NCBI GenBank assembly: GCA_035541875.1
Contig: DATKML010000008.1
Coordinates: 29,603-93,602, forward strand
Direction of reading: 5' to 3'
From: JAJPHI01 sp035541875
GTDB lineage: Bacteria; Desulfobacterota; Binatia; Binatales; Binataceae
DNA: 64,000 nucleotides
Shown here: piece by piece, positions 17,895 through 26,825 of the stretch
Layout: the number at the start of each line of letters is the position of its first letter
How positions within the stretch are numbered: position 1 is the first letter of the stretch
Program-made: the position numbers and the translations under genes
Notes under the pieces: generated by a model
Database searches by the model: none
What the model saw: the letters and a program-made list of their open reading frames with translations, nothing else
Told to the model about the DNA's origin: nothing

Positions 17895-18722
17895 GTGCGC
17901 CGACGTGGCGCAGGTGCGGTCAGCGATAACCGAGCACGCGCAATTGGCGTCTTCGACTCGGGAATCGGCGGTCTAACGGTCCTGAAGGAACTCGTCGCGG
18001 CGCTGCCAGCCGAGGATTTCATTTACCTCGGTGATACCGCGCGGCTGCCCTACGGCACTAAGTCGAACGAAGTAATCATCCGGTACTCGCGAGAGAACAC
18101 GGAATTTTTGCTCGCCAAGGGTATCAAGCTGCTCGTCGTCGCGTGCAATACAGCGAGTGCCGTGGCTTTGGGTGAGATAGGTCGCGATACAATCGTGCCG
18201 GTTATTGGTGTGATCGAGCCGGGCGCGCGTGCAGCAATCGCCGCATCTCGCAGTGGCAAGATCGGCGTGATCGGCACGGAAGCGACGATCGCGTCAGGCG
18301 CTTATACGCGGGCTATCCAACAATTGCGTCCCGGTGTGGAAATTTACACGCGCGCCTGCCCGCTCTTGGTCCCGCTAATCGAGGAAGGATGGACTGATAA
18401 CGAGATCGCGGAACGGACCGTCGCGCATTATCTCGAAAGCCTCAAAGCCAGCGGAATCGATACCCTGCTGCTGGGATGTACCCATTACCCGCTGATGCGC
18501 GATCTCTTCCGGCGAGTGCTCGGACCCGGCGTTCGTATCGTCGATTCTGCTACCGCCACAGCGGCAGCAGTTGCCGAGCGGCTTGCGGACCTGCGCTTGG
18601 CCCGCACCCGCGAGATGGGTTCGCAGAGCTTCTTCGTTACCGAAACGCCGGATCGCTTCGTGAAAGTGGGTCGCCGCTTCCTCGGTCCGCAGGTTGAATC
18701 GGCAGTCCGTATCGAAAGGTAG
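17895..18722 (+). CDS. murI: Glutamate racemase MurI
   Basis: The core begins IGVFDSGIGGLTVLKEL and contains both catalytic cysteines, in VACNTASA and LLGCTHYPL, plus the GDTARLPYG loop. MurI makes D-glutamate for peptidoglycan. The GTG at 17895 gives 275 residues, normal for the family. Alternatives are a TTG at 17826, two bases after the stop of the radical SAM gene, and an ATG at 17769 inside that gene; both add a basic extension with no family counterpart. It is the last gene of the coupled engB operon. Confidence 0.94.
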   Translation: MRRRGAGAVSDNRARAIGVFDSGIGGLTVLKELVAALPAEDFIYLGDTARLPYGTKSNEVIIRYSRENTEFLLAKGIKLLVVACNTASAVALGEIGRDTIVPVIGVIEPGARAAIAASRSGKIGVIGTEATIASGAYTRAIQQLRPGVEIYTRACPLLVPLIEEGWTDNEIAERTVAHYLESLKASGIDTLLLGCTHYPLMRDLFRRVLGPGVRIVDSATATAAAVAERLADLRLARTREMGSQSFFVTETPDRFVKVGRRFLGPQVESAVRIER

Positions 18723-18787
18723 CACCCAACGGGCCTCTCGACTCTGGTTGCGGAGTCTGGCTAATCTTCCGCTCAGAGGAAGAAGCC

Positions 18788-19963
18788 GTGTCAGCGACCA
18801 TTATCAATCATGGAAAGTATTTTCAGTCGGCGCGCGCCTTTGCCGAGGGCGATAAGCTCTGGGTTCCGGCCGAAGACCTGCGCCGCGCCACCGGATGGGA
18901 GCTGAAACCGCAGGGCTTCTGTCTTGAAGAGCGCTGCGTCCCGATTCCTCCGGGACGCGAGGGCGAGTTTCGCTCGGGCGATCTGTTGAACCTCGCCGTG
19001 ATGGCGAAGCAAACCGGCCAGCCTTTGGTCCGCGACGACGATCACAGCGTATGGTCGCTCGGAGAAGCGCCGGAAGTTATCGGCGCGCAGCTTAAATCGC
19101 TGAAGGCACCTGATTTCACTCTGCCCGATCTCGACGGCAAGATGCATTCGCTCTCCGATTATCGGGGCAAGAAGGTCCTGCTGATGTCATGGGCCTCCTG
19201 GTGAGGATGCCGCTTCGACCTGCCAGTCTGGCAGGCTATCTACGAAGAGCTTAAGCACCAGAACTTCGTCATTATCTCTGTCGCCTTCGATACCGCTGGG
19301 CGCCAAGCCGTCGAGATGTGGATTCGGCCGCCCGCGATCGAGATTCCGCCGCCCCTACAGGACATTATGGGCTGGGGACCCGACCTCTGCGCCAAGGCCG
19401 CAGTTCCGACTTATCCCTGCCTCATCGACGAGCGGCATATCGTCGCTGAACTCTACAACATGACCAATGTGCCGATGTCGGTCTGGATCGACGAGGAAGG
19501 CAATATCGTCCGACCGGTCGAGCCGACTGGTGCCACTGACGGCTTCCGCAAGATGGACCGTGCGACCTTCACGATGACGTCGGATCTCGCGGCGCAGGGA
19601 CGCGCCACTCGACAAGGCTACGTCGATGCGGTTCGCGATTGGGTCAAAAACGGCAAAGCGAGCCGATACGTCGTATCGCCGGATCAGCTCTACAAGCGGC
19701 TCGAAGCTCCATCATCGGATGAAGCGACGGCCAATGCCAACTTCCGGCTTGGACAATACCTCTTCACCCAAGGCCATAAGGAAGCGGCGCAGCGCTATTT
19801 CGATATCGCAAGGAAGCTGGCGCCGACGAGTTGGCACTTCGTCCGGCAGGCGCTGGAGATGGTCGGCGTCGGTAACGCGTCGAGCCCGGAGTTTTTCGCT
19901 GCCGTCGATGCGCTCGGCGATAAGCCCTACTATCCGCCGATCGAGGATATCAAGCCTAGCTAG
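18788..19963 (+). CDS. Redoxin/TlpA-like selenoprotein with in-frame UGA (Sec139) in a SW-U-GC motif
   Basis: Two open segments (18788-19201 and 19205-19963) share one frame, separated only by TGA at 19202-19204. Read as selenocysteine, the gene encodes 391 residues: an N-terminal domain, the thioredoxin-like start APDFTLPDLDGKMHSLSDYRGKKVLL, then SWASW-U-GCRFDLPVWQ, which puts Sec139 at the position of the redox cysteine with Cys141 two residues on. The thioredoxin fold continues (FVIISVAFDT, PTYPCLIDE, VPMSVWIDEEGNIV) and a TPR-like helical pair follows (about 305-355). A hairpin fitting a bacterial SECIS starts 14 nt after the TGA. The GTG start is preceded by AGAGGAAG. It resembles the ResA-like UGC-motif selenoproteins. 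SelA, SelB and tRNA-Sec are not in this window. Confidence 0.92.
19219..19235 (+). promoter_or_regulatory. Bacterial SECIS hairpin
   Basis: CCTGCC (19219-19224) pairs perfectly with GGCAGG (19230-19235) around the 5-nt loop AGTCT. The G is second in the loop, as bacterial SECIS elements require, and the loop begins 20 nt after the UGA, inside the known 16-37 nt range. The hairpin is within the coding sequence, where SelB is expected to bind. Confidence 0.85.
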
Positions 19964-20119
19964 CCGCTGGCCCTTTACTCAGCCGGCCCGGCCGCTCTCT
20001 GCAGGTGGACACTTCGCGGCGGACATTAGTATGATGCGCCGCAAGACAACCACCTAACTTAACCTGTCAGGCGGAGTCGGTGCGCCTTGCGGCCGATGTC
20101 CGCCCAATTGGAGGCGTGC

Positions 20120-21364
20120 ATGGAGCAGCAGGCGCAGATGCTGAAGGGTTATCGCGTCCTCGATTTCACCCATTTCGTCGCAGGGCCAACCTGCACTCGA
20201 ATCATGGCCGAGCTGGGCGCCGACGTTATCAAGGTCGAGCGTTCTCCCGAGGGGGACCACGTCCGCGGGATGGGTCTCACCGCGAAAGACGGGATGAGCA
20301 CCTATTATTTCCAGCACAGTCATAGTAAGCGCAGTCTCGGAATCGACCTGCGTAAGCCCGGCGCTAAGGAAATCATCCTGAAAATGATTCCGAAGATCGA
20401 TGTCGTCGTCGAAAACTTCGCGCCCGGCGTAATTGCTGCGATGGGTTTCGGCTACGACGTGCTGAGCAAGATCAATCCGAAGATCGTGATGTGCTCGATC
20501 TCGGCGGCAGGCCAGACCGGTCAGCTGCGCGATCGTCCCGGCTATGATTTTATCGGCGCTTCGTTCGCGGGAGTCGCGGGATTGTTGGGCGAGCCCGATC
20601 GCCCGCCGATCATCCCCACGATGGCGATCGGTGACGTATCGACCGGCGTCGCCGCCGCGATGGCAGTAGGTTATGCGTTGCTCAATGCGGAGCGCACCGG
20701 CAAGGGACAGTATCTCGATGCCTCTCTGACCGACACCTACTTCCATATGCACGAGATGGCGGTGCCGGTGGTATCGATTCGCAAGGAGAAGTTCTCTCCC
20801 CATCGCAATGGCTCGCAGCATCCGTACGGGAGTCCCTCCGGCGTGTTCAAATGCCCCGGCGGCTACATCATGCTGCTCGTGCAGGATCATGAATTCATCC
20901 GCCTCGCCAAGGCGATGGGCAAACCGGGGCTGGCCACCGACGAGCGCTTCAAACATAACGGCCGTCGGGTAAAGAACAACGAAGCCCTCAAGAAGATGAT
21001 CGAGGATTGGTTCGCGACCTTCCCCGATCGGGACAGCGTGGTCGGCGAGCTCGATAAGTTCCGTGTGCCGTGTGGGCCGATCCATTCGCTGGAAGAAGCG
21101 ATGGCCCATCCGCATCTGCGTGAGCGTAAGACAGTGCGGCGCGTCAGCGACCCCTCATTTGGCGAATTCGATATTCCGGGCTTTCCGGTGAAGTTCTCGG
21201 ATTATCCGGATCGCACGGAACTTAAGGCATCGCGCGTCGGCGAGGACAACGAGGCAGTATTGCGCGACATGCTCGGGATGTCGGACGCGGAGATCGAAGG
21301 GCTGTACTCGCAAGACATATTGCTGAAAGGACCGCGGGACAAAGGATCCGCGAGAGCATCCTGA
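20120..21364 (+). CDS. CaiB/BaiF family III CoA-transferase
   Basis: 414 residues. N-terminal Rossmann motifs are YRVLDFTHFVAGPTCTRI, GADVIKVERSPEGD and DVVVENFAPGV. The acyl-anhydride aspartate is at about 172 in IGDVSTGVAAAM, and GKGQYLDASLTD follows. The ATG at 20120 has GGAGG five bases upstream and is preferred to earlier in-frame ATG and TTG codons. It is followed by an alpha/beta hydrolase and two LLM monooxygenases on the same strand, suggesting a pathway that oxidises, cleaves and CoA-activates one compound. It belongs to a different subgroup from the transferase at 1304. Confidence 0.93.
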   Translation: MEQQAQMLKGYRVLDFTHFVAGPTCTRIMAELGADVIKVERSPEGDHVRGMGLTAKDGMSTYYFQHSHSKRSLGIDLRKPGAKEIILKMIPKIDVVVENFAPGVIAAMGFGYDVLSKINPKIVMCSISAAGQTGQLRDRPGYDFIGASFAGVAGLLGEPDRPPIIPTMAIGDVSTGVAAAMAVGYALLNAERTGKGQYLDASLTDTYFHMHEMAVPVVSIRKEKFSPHRNGSQHPYGSPSGVFKCPGGYIMLLVQDHEFIRLAKAMGKPGLATDERFKHNGRRVKNNEALKKMIEDWFATFPDRDSVVGELDKFRVPCGPIHSLEEAMAHPHLRERKTVRRVSDPSFGEFDIPGFPVKFSDYPDRTELKASRVGEDNEAVLRDMLGMSDAEIEGLYSQDILLKGPRDKGSARAS

Positions 21365-21444
21365 AAAGTTACGCAACCGATCGGCGGCAGTGACCGGAGT
21401 GAGCGCTTACCGCCGACGCTAAAAGCGGAGGAACCAGAAAGCAG

Positions 21445-22233
21445 ATGGCAGATTGGACAGAAGAAGTCACCCAGGTAGCGGGGACTGATCTCGCAATCAT
21501 CAAAGGCGGAACCGGTAAGCCGCTTCTCGTGCTGCACGAGGAGTTGGGCCATCCGGGATGGCTAAGTTGGCACGCAGCTTTGGCCAAGGACCATACATTG
21601 ATCGTTCCGATTCAGCCCGGCCTTGGTAAATCACCCAAGGTCGACTGGATTCGCAATATCCACGAACTCGGATTGTTCTACGGCTGGGTGCTGCGCGATT
21701 TGAACCTCGCCCCGCTCGACGTTATCGGTTTTTCGACCGGCGGATGGATCGCGGCGGAGATGGCGGCGGCGAATCCGAAGCAGTTCAACAAGATGGTGCT
21801 CGTCGCTCCGGCTGGAATCAAACCGCCCAATGGCGAAATCGCGGATATCTTCTCGATCACTGCGCGTAGCTCCCTCAACATGAGCGTCTATGATCAAAAT
21901 GTTCCAGAATTCGCCAAATTGTATGGCGGCGAGCGGACCCCCGAGCAGTTCGAAGCATTCGAGGACGCGCGTACAGAGAATGCGCGCCTCACCTGGGAAC
22001 CGATCATGAATAATCCTACGCTCCAGCATATCCTGGGCGGCGTGCGCGGATTGCCGACGCAGGTTATCTGGGGTCGTGAAGATGCGATCGTGCCGGTGAG
22101 CGCGGCGGAGTGCTATCGGCAGGCGCTCAAGAACACCGACGTCAAAGTCACGATTTACGACAGCTGCGGCCATCGCCCGGAGATCGAGAAGTCGGCCGAA
22201 TTTATCAAGCTGGTTCAGGATTTCCTCGCCTAA
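21445..22233 (+). CDS. Alpha/beta hydrolase
   Basis: The 262-residue protein has PLLVLHEELGHPGW at the oxyanion position, the nucleophile elbow GFSTGG, an acid in WGREDAIVP and a histidine in SCGHRPEIE. The layout resembles C-C bond hydrolases and esterases. It lies between a CoA-transferase and two LLM genes (80 and 28 nt gaps), so it probably cleaves a product of the monooxygenases. The bases before the ATG, AACCAGAAAGCAG, give only a weak ribosome-binding site. Confidence 0.87.
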   Translation: MADWTEEVTQVAGTDLAIIKGGTGKPLLVLHEELGHPGWLSWHAALAKDHTLIVPIQPGLGKSPKVDWIRNIHELGLFYGWVLRDLNLAPLDVIGFSTGGWIAAEMAAANPKQFNKMVLVAPAGIKPPNGEIADIFSITARSSLNMSVYDQNVPEFAKLYGGERTPEQFEAFEDARTENARLTWEPIMNNPTLQHILGGVRGLPTQVIWGREDAIVPVSAAECYRQALKNTDVKVTIYDSCGHRPEIEKSAEFIKLVQDFLA

Positions 22234-22261
22234 GCGCGGGCTCGGAGAAGGAGAAAAAACC

Positions 22262-23650
22262 ATGCATATAATGCATTTCACTGAGCGCCCGTATAAGAAC
22301 GTCCCCGAAGAAGAGGTCATCAAGAACCGCAGTTTCTTCGGCGTGCCGAACACTTTCTACGATCCCAAGGTCGGTGCGGATCTCTACAACGAGTATATCG
22401 ACGAGGCCTGCTACGCCGAGGAAGTCGGCTTCGACGCGATCATGCTGAATGAGCATCACGGAACGCCCTTCTGCATGGGCGCTGTGATGAACGTCGAGGC
22501 TGCGATTCTGGCACGCGTCACCAAAAAGGCGCGTATCGTCCTGCTCGGTAATCCGCTTCCCGTGTTGAAGCATCCGCTCCGGATGGCCGAAGAACTAGCG
22601 GAAATCGACCTCATCTCGAAGGGCCGTCTGGTTCCCGGATGGGTTCGGGGCGCCGGCAGCGAGCAGATCTTCAACAACGCGAACCCGGCCTACAATCGCG
22701 AATACTTCAACGAAGCGCATGATTTTATCCTCGCCTGCTGGACGCGTCAGGGACCGTTCCGATGGGAGGGTAAGCATTTCAACTATCGCTTCGTGAATCC
22801 GTGGGCGCTGCCTTATCAGAAGCCCCATCCGCCGATCTGGATTCCCGGCGTCATCAGCCCCGAAACGGTTATCTGGTGCGCGGAGCATCGCTATCCGTAC
22901 ATCGGCTTGGGCACCTCGCTACATTCCACCGTTGAGCTGTGGAATCTCTACGGCGACACCGCAGCGCAGCATGGCTATACGGCGGGTAGCGAGAACTTCG
23001 GCTATCTCCAGCAGATCTTCGTCGCTGAGACCGAGGAAAAGGCCCAAGAGTTGGGCAAGGGCGCGCTGTTCGGTGGTGGTGCGCAGAACTTCTCGCGACC
23101 GGAATGGACGCTGCCTCCGGGCTACAACTCGAAGGAAGCGACCCGGCGTCTCGCACGTCAGGCGACTGACTACGGATTCCTGGGGATCACCAGCGAGAAA
23201 CTGAAAGAGGCCGACACGTCAGACGTCCACAAGGAACGCGGCAACACGCGCGAACGTCTGAAGCGCGGCGAGGTCTCGATCGAAGAAGCCAAGCAGAAGA
23301 TCTACAAGAACTACCAGAAGGCTCAGGATGGTCTGCAGATCATTGTCGGCACACCGAAGTCCGTGCTGCCGAAGATCCGCCTGATCATGGAAACCCTGCG
23401 CCCCGGCGTCTTCGGGCTCTTCACGATTCAGGGTCCTGTTTCTGCCAAGGATCGCCTGAACAACGTCCGCCTGATGGGACAGGAAGTGCTCCCGGCGATG
23501 CGCGAATATGCCAAGGAGCTGGGCATCAAGGATCCGTTCGAAGTAGCGCCGGGTTCCCGGCCTTATACCGCGGGCACCAAGCGCGATTCGCTCGTCGATC
23601 TCGAAGCACTCAAGCGTGCACCCAAGCGCGACGAGTCGATTCGGGTCTGA
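22262..23650 (+). CDS. LLM class flavin-dependent oxidoreductase, tandem copy 1
   Basis: 462 residues, longer than most LLM proteins (about 350). It shows MHFTERPYKNVPEEE, GFDAIMLNEHHGTPFCMG, ARIVLLGNPLPVLKHPLRMAEELAEIDLISKGRLVPGWVRGAGSE and PHPPIWIPGVISPETV. The extra length is a helical C-terminal region (about 270-330) and an end with SRPYTAGTKRDSLVDLEAL. A good GGAGAAGGAGAAAA run precedes the ATG. The next gene is a close paralogue with the same length and ending, so the pair may be two oxygenases or subunits of one complex, as with LuxA/LuxB; that is inference. Confidence 0.9.
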   Translation: MHIMHFTERPYKNVPEEEVIKNRSFFGVPNTFYDPKVGADLYNEYIDEACYAEEVGFDAIMLNEHHGTPFCMGAVMNVEAAILARVTKKARIVLLGNPLPVLKHPLRMAEELAEIDLISKGRLVPGWVRGAGSEQIFNNANPAYNREYFNEAHDFILACWTRQGPFRWEGKHFNYRFVNPWALPYQKPHPPIWIPGVISPETVIWCAEHRYPYIGLGTSLHSTVELWNLYGDTAAQHGYTAGSENFGYLQQIFVAETEEKAQELGKGALFGGGAQNFSRPEWTLPPGYNSKEATRRLARQATDYGFLGITSEKLKEADTSDVHKERGNTRERLKRGEVSIEEAKQKIYKNYQKAQDGLQIIVGTPKSVLPKIRLIMETLRPGVFGLFTIQGPVSAKDRLNNVRLMGQEVLPAMREYAKELGIKDPFEVAPGSRPYTAGTKRDSLVDLEALKRAPKRDESIRV

Positions 23651-23689
23651 GCGGCGGCAGCTACTAGCGGAGTATCAGGAGAAGAAATC

Positions 23690-25081
23690 ATGCAACTGAT
23701 GTACTTCACGGAGCGCCCTTATCGTGACGTTCCCGAAGATGTGTTGATCGAAAATCGCGCCTTTTTCGCGCTGTCGAACAAGTATTTCGATCGCGAAGTC
23801 GGCGCGCGTCTTTATAACGAATACCTCGACGAGATGGTTTATGCCGAGGAAGTCGGCTTCGACGCGGTCATGCTCAACGAGCATCATGGCACCCCCTTCT
23901 GCATGGGCGGCGTGATGAATGTCGAGGCATCGATTCTCGCCCGTATCACCAAAAAGGCGCGTATCGTTCTCCTCGGGAACCCTCTGCCGACCTTCAGAAA
24001 CCCGCTGCGTGTGGCGGAGGAACTGGCGACGATCGATTGCATCTCGCGCGGGCGACTCACCCCCGGATGGGTCCGCGGCGCGGGGAGCGAGCAGATCTTC
24101 AATAATGCCAACCCGGCCTATAATCGCGAATATTTCAACGAAGCCCACGACCTGATTATCGCCGCGTGGTCGCGTCCGGGTCCGTTCCGATGGGAAGGGA
24201 AGCATTTCAATTATCGCTTCGTGAACCCGTGGGTTACGCCTTACCAGAAGCCGCTTCCGCCGATCATGATCCCCGGCGTGCTCAGCCCCGAGACGGTCGT
24301 GTGGTGCGCCGAGCACAAGTATCCGTATCTCGGCCTCGGCACGGCGTTGCCGGCGACCGTCGAACTGTGGAACATCTACGGCGACAAGGCAGCCGAGTTG
24401 GGCTTCCAGGCGGGCTCAGAGAACTTCGGTTACCTGCAGCACGTCGTCGTGGCGGAGACCGAGGAAAAGGCTGAGGAACTCGGCAAGGCTCATCTCTTTG
24501 GCGGTGGCCAAGGCGCCTTCTCGCGTCCGGAGCATACGCTGCCCCCCGGCTACAACTCTAAGGAAGCGACCAAGCGGCTCGCTCGCACGATGACCTCCGG
24601 TGCCGGCGGATGGCTCGGCGTCAGCTCGGAGCAGCTGGGCCGCTCGAACGAGGCCGGCGCAGCACCAGCCGCAGCGGACGCTACGCTGCAGAAAGTTGCC
24701 GACAGCACGCGCAAGCGGCTCGCTCGTGGTGAAGCGACAATCGAAGAAGCCAAGCAGGCGATCTACAAAGCCTATCCGAAGGCTGTTGAAAGCCTGCAGA
24801 TCATCGCGGGAACGCCCAAGACCGTCCTGCCGAAGATCAAGAAAATCCTCGAAGTTCTGCGCCCCGGCACCTTTGGGGTTTTCCAGAGCCAGGGGCCAGT
24901 AAGCTTCGAAGATCGGATGACTAGTATCCGGCTGCTCGGACAGGAAGTGCTGCCGGCGATTCGCGATTACGCCAAGGAGATCGGCTTGCTCGATCCGTTC
25001 GAGCGGCAGCCCGGCTCGCGCTCGCACACCGCGGGAACCAAGCGCGAACCTCTCGTCGATCTCGAAGCACTCCGCGCGTAA
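23690..25081 (+). CDS. LLM class flavin-dependent oxidoreductase, tandem copy 2
   Basis: 463 residues, colinear with the preceding gene from MYFTERPYRDVPED to the SRSHTAGTKREPLVDLEAL end. The copies differ most around residues 300-330, where this one has an inserted Gly/Ala-rich loop (TSGAGGWLG and AGAAPAAADA). The conserved NEHHGTPFCMGG and GWVRGAGSEQIFNNANPAYNREY motifs are kept. AGGAGAAG precedes the ATG. A strong terminator follows 28 nt after the stop, so it ends the transcript beginning at the CoA-transferase. Confidence 0.9.
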   Translation: MQLMYFTERPYRDVPEDVLIENRAFFALSNKYFDREVGARLYNEYLDEMVYAEEVGFDAVMLNEHHGTPFCMGGVMNVEASILARITKKARIVLLGNPLPTFRNPLRVAEELATIDCISRGRLTPGWVRGAGSEQIFNNANPAYNREYFNEAHDLIIAAWSRPGPFRWEGKHFNYRFVNPWVTPYQKPLPPIMIPGVLSPETVVWCAEHKYPYLGLGTALPATVELWNIYGDKAAELGFQAGSENFGYLQHVVVAETEEKAEELGKAHLFGGGQGAFSRPEHTLPPGYNSKEATKRLARTMTSGAGGWLGVSSEQLGRSNEAGAAPAAADATLQKVADSTRKRLARGEATIEEAKQAIYKAYPKAVESLQIIAGTPKTVLPKIKKILEVLRPGTFGVFQSQGPVSFEDRMTSIRLLGQEVLPAIRDYAKEIGLLDPFERQPGSRSHTAGTKREPLVDLEALRA

Positions 25082-25109
25082 ATCACGCTGCGATAAACCT
25101 CAAAAGCGG

Positions 25110-25142
25110 AGCGGCGGGTGAGCAATCACCCGCCGCTTTTTC
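25110..25142 (+). terminator. Rho-independent terminator
   Basis: AGCGGCGGGTGA and TCACCCGCCGCT form a perfect 12-bp stem around GCAA, followed by TTTTTC. It closes the plus-strand unit ending with the second LLM gene. A near copy occurs at 26778. Confidence 0.93.
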
Positions 25143-25212
25143 ATTCTCTAAAAGAGTCGCCCCTCGGCATCCATAACTACCGAAACATCTCTAATTAGCT
25201 CTAAGTTTAGCA

Positions 25213-25240
25213 TTGACATCGTGTCGCGATCTGCTAAATA
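25213..25240 (+). promoter_or_regulatory. Sigma-70-like promoter of the cytochrome c peroxidase-like gene
   Basis: TTGACA (25213-25218), a 16-nt spacer and TAAATA (25235-25240) lie about 40 nt before the start codon in a locally AT-rich stretch, just after a terminator. It is the clearest vegetative-type promoter I see in the window. Confidence 0.62.
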
Positions 25241-25277
25241 CGCGAGGAGATTGCAACATTAGTGTTTGGAGGGAACC

Positions 25278-26756
25278 ATGCGCCGATCGGGCTCTTCGGG
25301 TCTTCCGTGCAGTCTATCAATCGTTGTCCCTATTCTTCTGCTGCTGGTGAGTGGCAAGGCTCTCGCTGGTGGCATTCATGCGAGGCGGAATGGGCATGAA
25401 CGCACTAGAAGCCTGCCCGGCGTCTTTCCGCAGACGATCCCTGCACACGAATACAGTGAAGATTCGGCTGGCATCTCCGAGACCCTCAATACAGCCGCAC
25501 CCACCGATACAAGCCGGAACGCCTTCTTTCAAAGCATAGGAACTAATGGGCGCGCGTGCGTCTCGTGTCATGAGCCACGAAGCGCTTGGACTGTCAGCAC
25601 GGCCTCGATTCAGAAGCGTTTCGCGGAAAGCAATGGGACCGATCCTATCTTTCGCGTTAACGATGGCGCCACCTGCGATACTGACGACGTAAGCACACCG
25701 CAAGCGCGACGTGAGGCTTACAAGCTGCTGTTGCAGCAGGGACTGATCCGGATCGCACTGACGATACCGTCGAGCCGGGATTTTGAAATAACCGCCGTTA
25801 GTGATCCGTACGGATGCACAGATCTGACGTCATCGACTGTCTCTTTCTATCGCCGCCCGCTGCCATCCGCAAACCTTAAATTTCTCGGCTGTCCGTCTGG
25901 TAACCCTCCTTCTAACTGCGGTCTCTCAGTAATGTGGGACGGACGCGAGCCAAGTCTCAGAAGCCAAGCAACCAATGCGACCTTGGGTCACGCGCAAGGC
26001 AACTCGGCGCCGACGGACGCTCAACTCGATCAGATTGTGAATTTCGAGACCGGCATTTTCGACGCGCAAATCTTCGATCAGGAAGCAGGCCGTCTCGACA
26101 AGCACGGCGCAACGGGTGGACCCGATAATTTGTCCACGCAGGAATTCTACATCGGGATAAACGACGTCTTGAGTCCCGGTTTCACCGATGACGTCTTCAC
26201 TCTATACGGAGCGTGGGCGAATCAGAGCGGTGATGATGACGCGCGCGCCCGTGCCGCGATTGCTCGAGGTGAAGCGCTCTTCAATACCAGACAGTTCACC
26301 ATCACCGGCGTTAACGGCCTGAATCTCTTCAGCTTCGATCCACTCGGCGCGGCGCCCTTCACCGGCGGTTGCGTAACCTGCCATGACTCGCCGAATGTTG
26401 GGAATCACTCGAAGAAGCTTCCCATTGATATCGGAGTGCCGGACGCGGTCACTCCAGTACTGAATATCGCGGCGTTGCCGGTCTTCACCGTCGCCTGCAC
26501 CGAGACAACGGGGCCTCTCGCTGGCGTCGTCTTCAACGTCACCGATCTTGGCCGCGCGGCAATCACCGGCAAATGTGCCGATGTGGGCAAATTCAAGGGG
26601 CCGATTCTGCACGGTCTCGCTGCCCGTGCGCCATATTTTAATAATGGATCGGCGGCCACGCTGGATGATGTGGTTAATTTCTACGACCAGCGCTTTAGCA
26701 TCGGTTTCACGGATCAAGAAAAAGCAGACTTGGTCGCTTTCCTAAAGACCCTCTAA
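25278..26756 (+). CDS. Di-haem cytochrome c peroxidase/MauG-like periplasmic protein
   Basis: 492 residues from an ATG with GGAGGG five bases upstream. The signal peptide is hydrophobic (SIVVPILLLLVSGKALAGG). Two haem-binding motifs are seen: CVSCH at about residue 95 and CVTCH at about 365, each opening a cytochrome c-like domain. VMWDGREPSLRSQA and the late GPILHGLAARAPYFNNGSAATLDDVVNFYD are typical of the CcP/MauG family, which reduces peroxide or oxidises protein partners. Several further cysteines (near CDTDD, YGCTD, GCPSG, NCGL, ACTET and KCADVG) may form disulfides. It has its own promoter and terminator. Confidence 0.9.
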   Translation: MRRSGSSGLPCSLSIVVPILLLLVSGKALAGGIHARRNGHERTRSLPGVFPQTIPAHEYSEDSAGISETLNTAAPTDTSRNAFFQSIGTNGRACVSCHEPRSAWTVSTASIQKRFAESNGTDPIFRVNDGATCDTDDVSTPQARREAYKLLLQQGLIRIALTIPSSRDFEITAVSDPYGCTDLTSSTVSFYRRPLPSANLKFLGCPSGNPPSNCGLSVMWDGREPSLRSQATNATLGHAQGNSAPTDAQLDQIVNFETGIFDAQIFDQEAGRLDKHGATGGPDNLSTQEFYIGINDVLSPGFTDDVFTLYGAWANQSGDDDARARAAIARGEALFNTRQFTITGVNGLNLFSFDPLGAAPFTGGCVTCHDSPNVGNHSKKLPIDIGVPDAVTPVLNIAALPVFTVACTETTGPLAGVVFNVTDLGRAAITGKCADVGKFKGPILHGLAARAPYFNNGSAATLDDVVNFYDQRFSIGFTDQEKADLVAFLKTL

Positions 26757-26777
26757 AAAACGGATCGTGAAAAGCAA

Positions 26778-26810
26778 AGCGGCGAGTGAGCAATCACCCG
26801 TCGCTTTCTC
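26778..26810. terminator. Terminator hairpin between convergent genes
   Basis: AGCGGCGAGTGA and TCACCCGTCGCT pair with one G-U and one A-C mismatch around GCAA, followed by TTCTC. Apart from two bases the arms match the perfect terminator at 25110. It sits between the cytochrome gene and the convergent DUF35 gene. Confidence 0.75.
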
Positions 26811-26825
26811 ATTGCCAAAATAATC

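Noticed and set aside
20054..21115. Long antisense open frame (353 codons) opposite the second CoA-transferase
   Set aside because: It is a shadow of a well-supported gene. It has no ribosome-binding site and its translation is rich in His and Arg without domain motifs.
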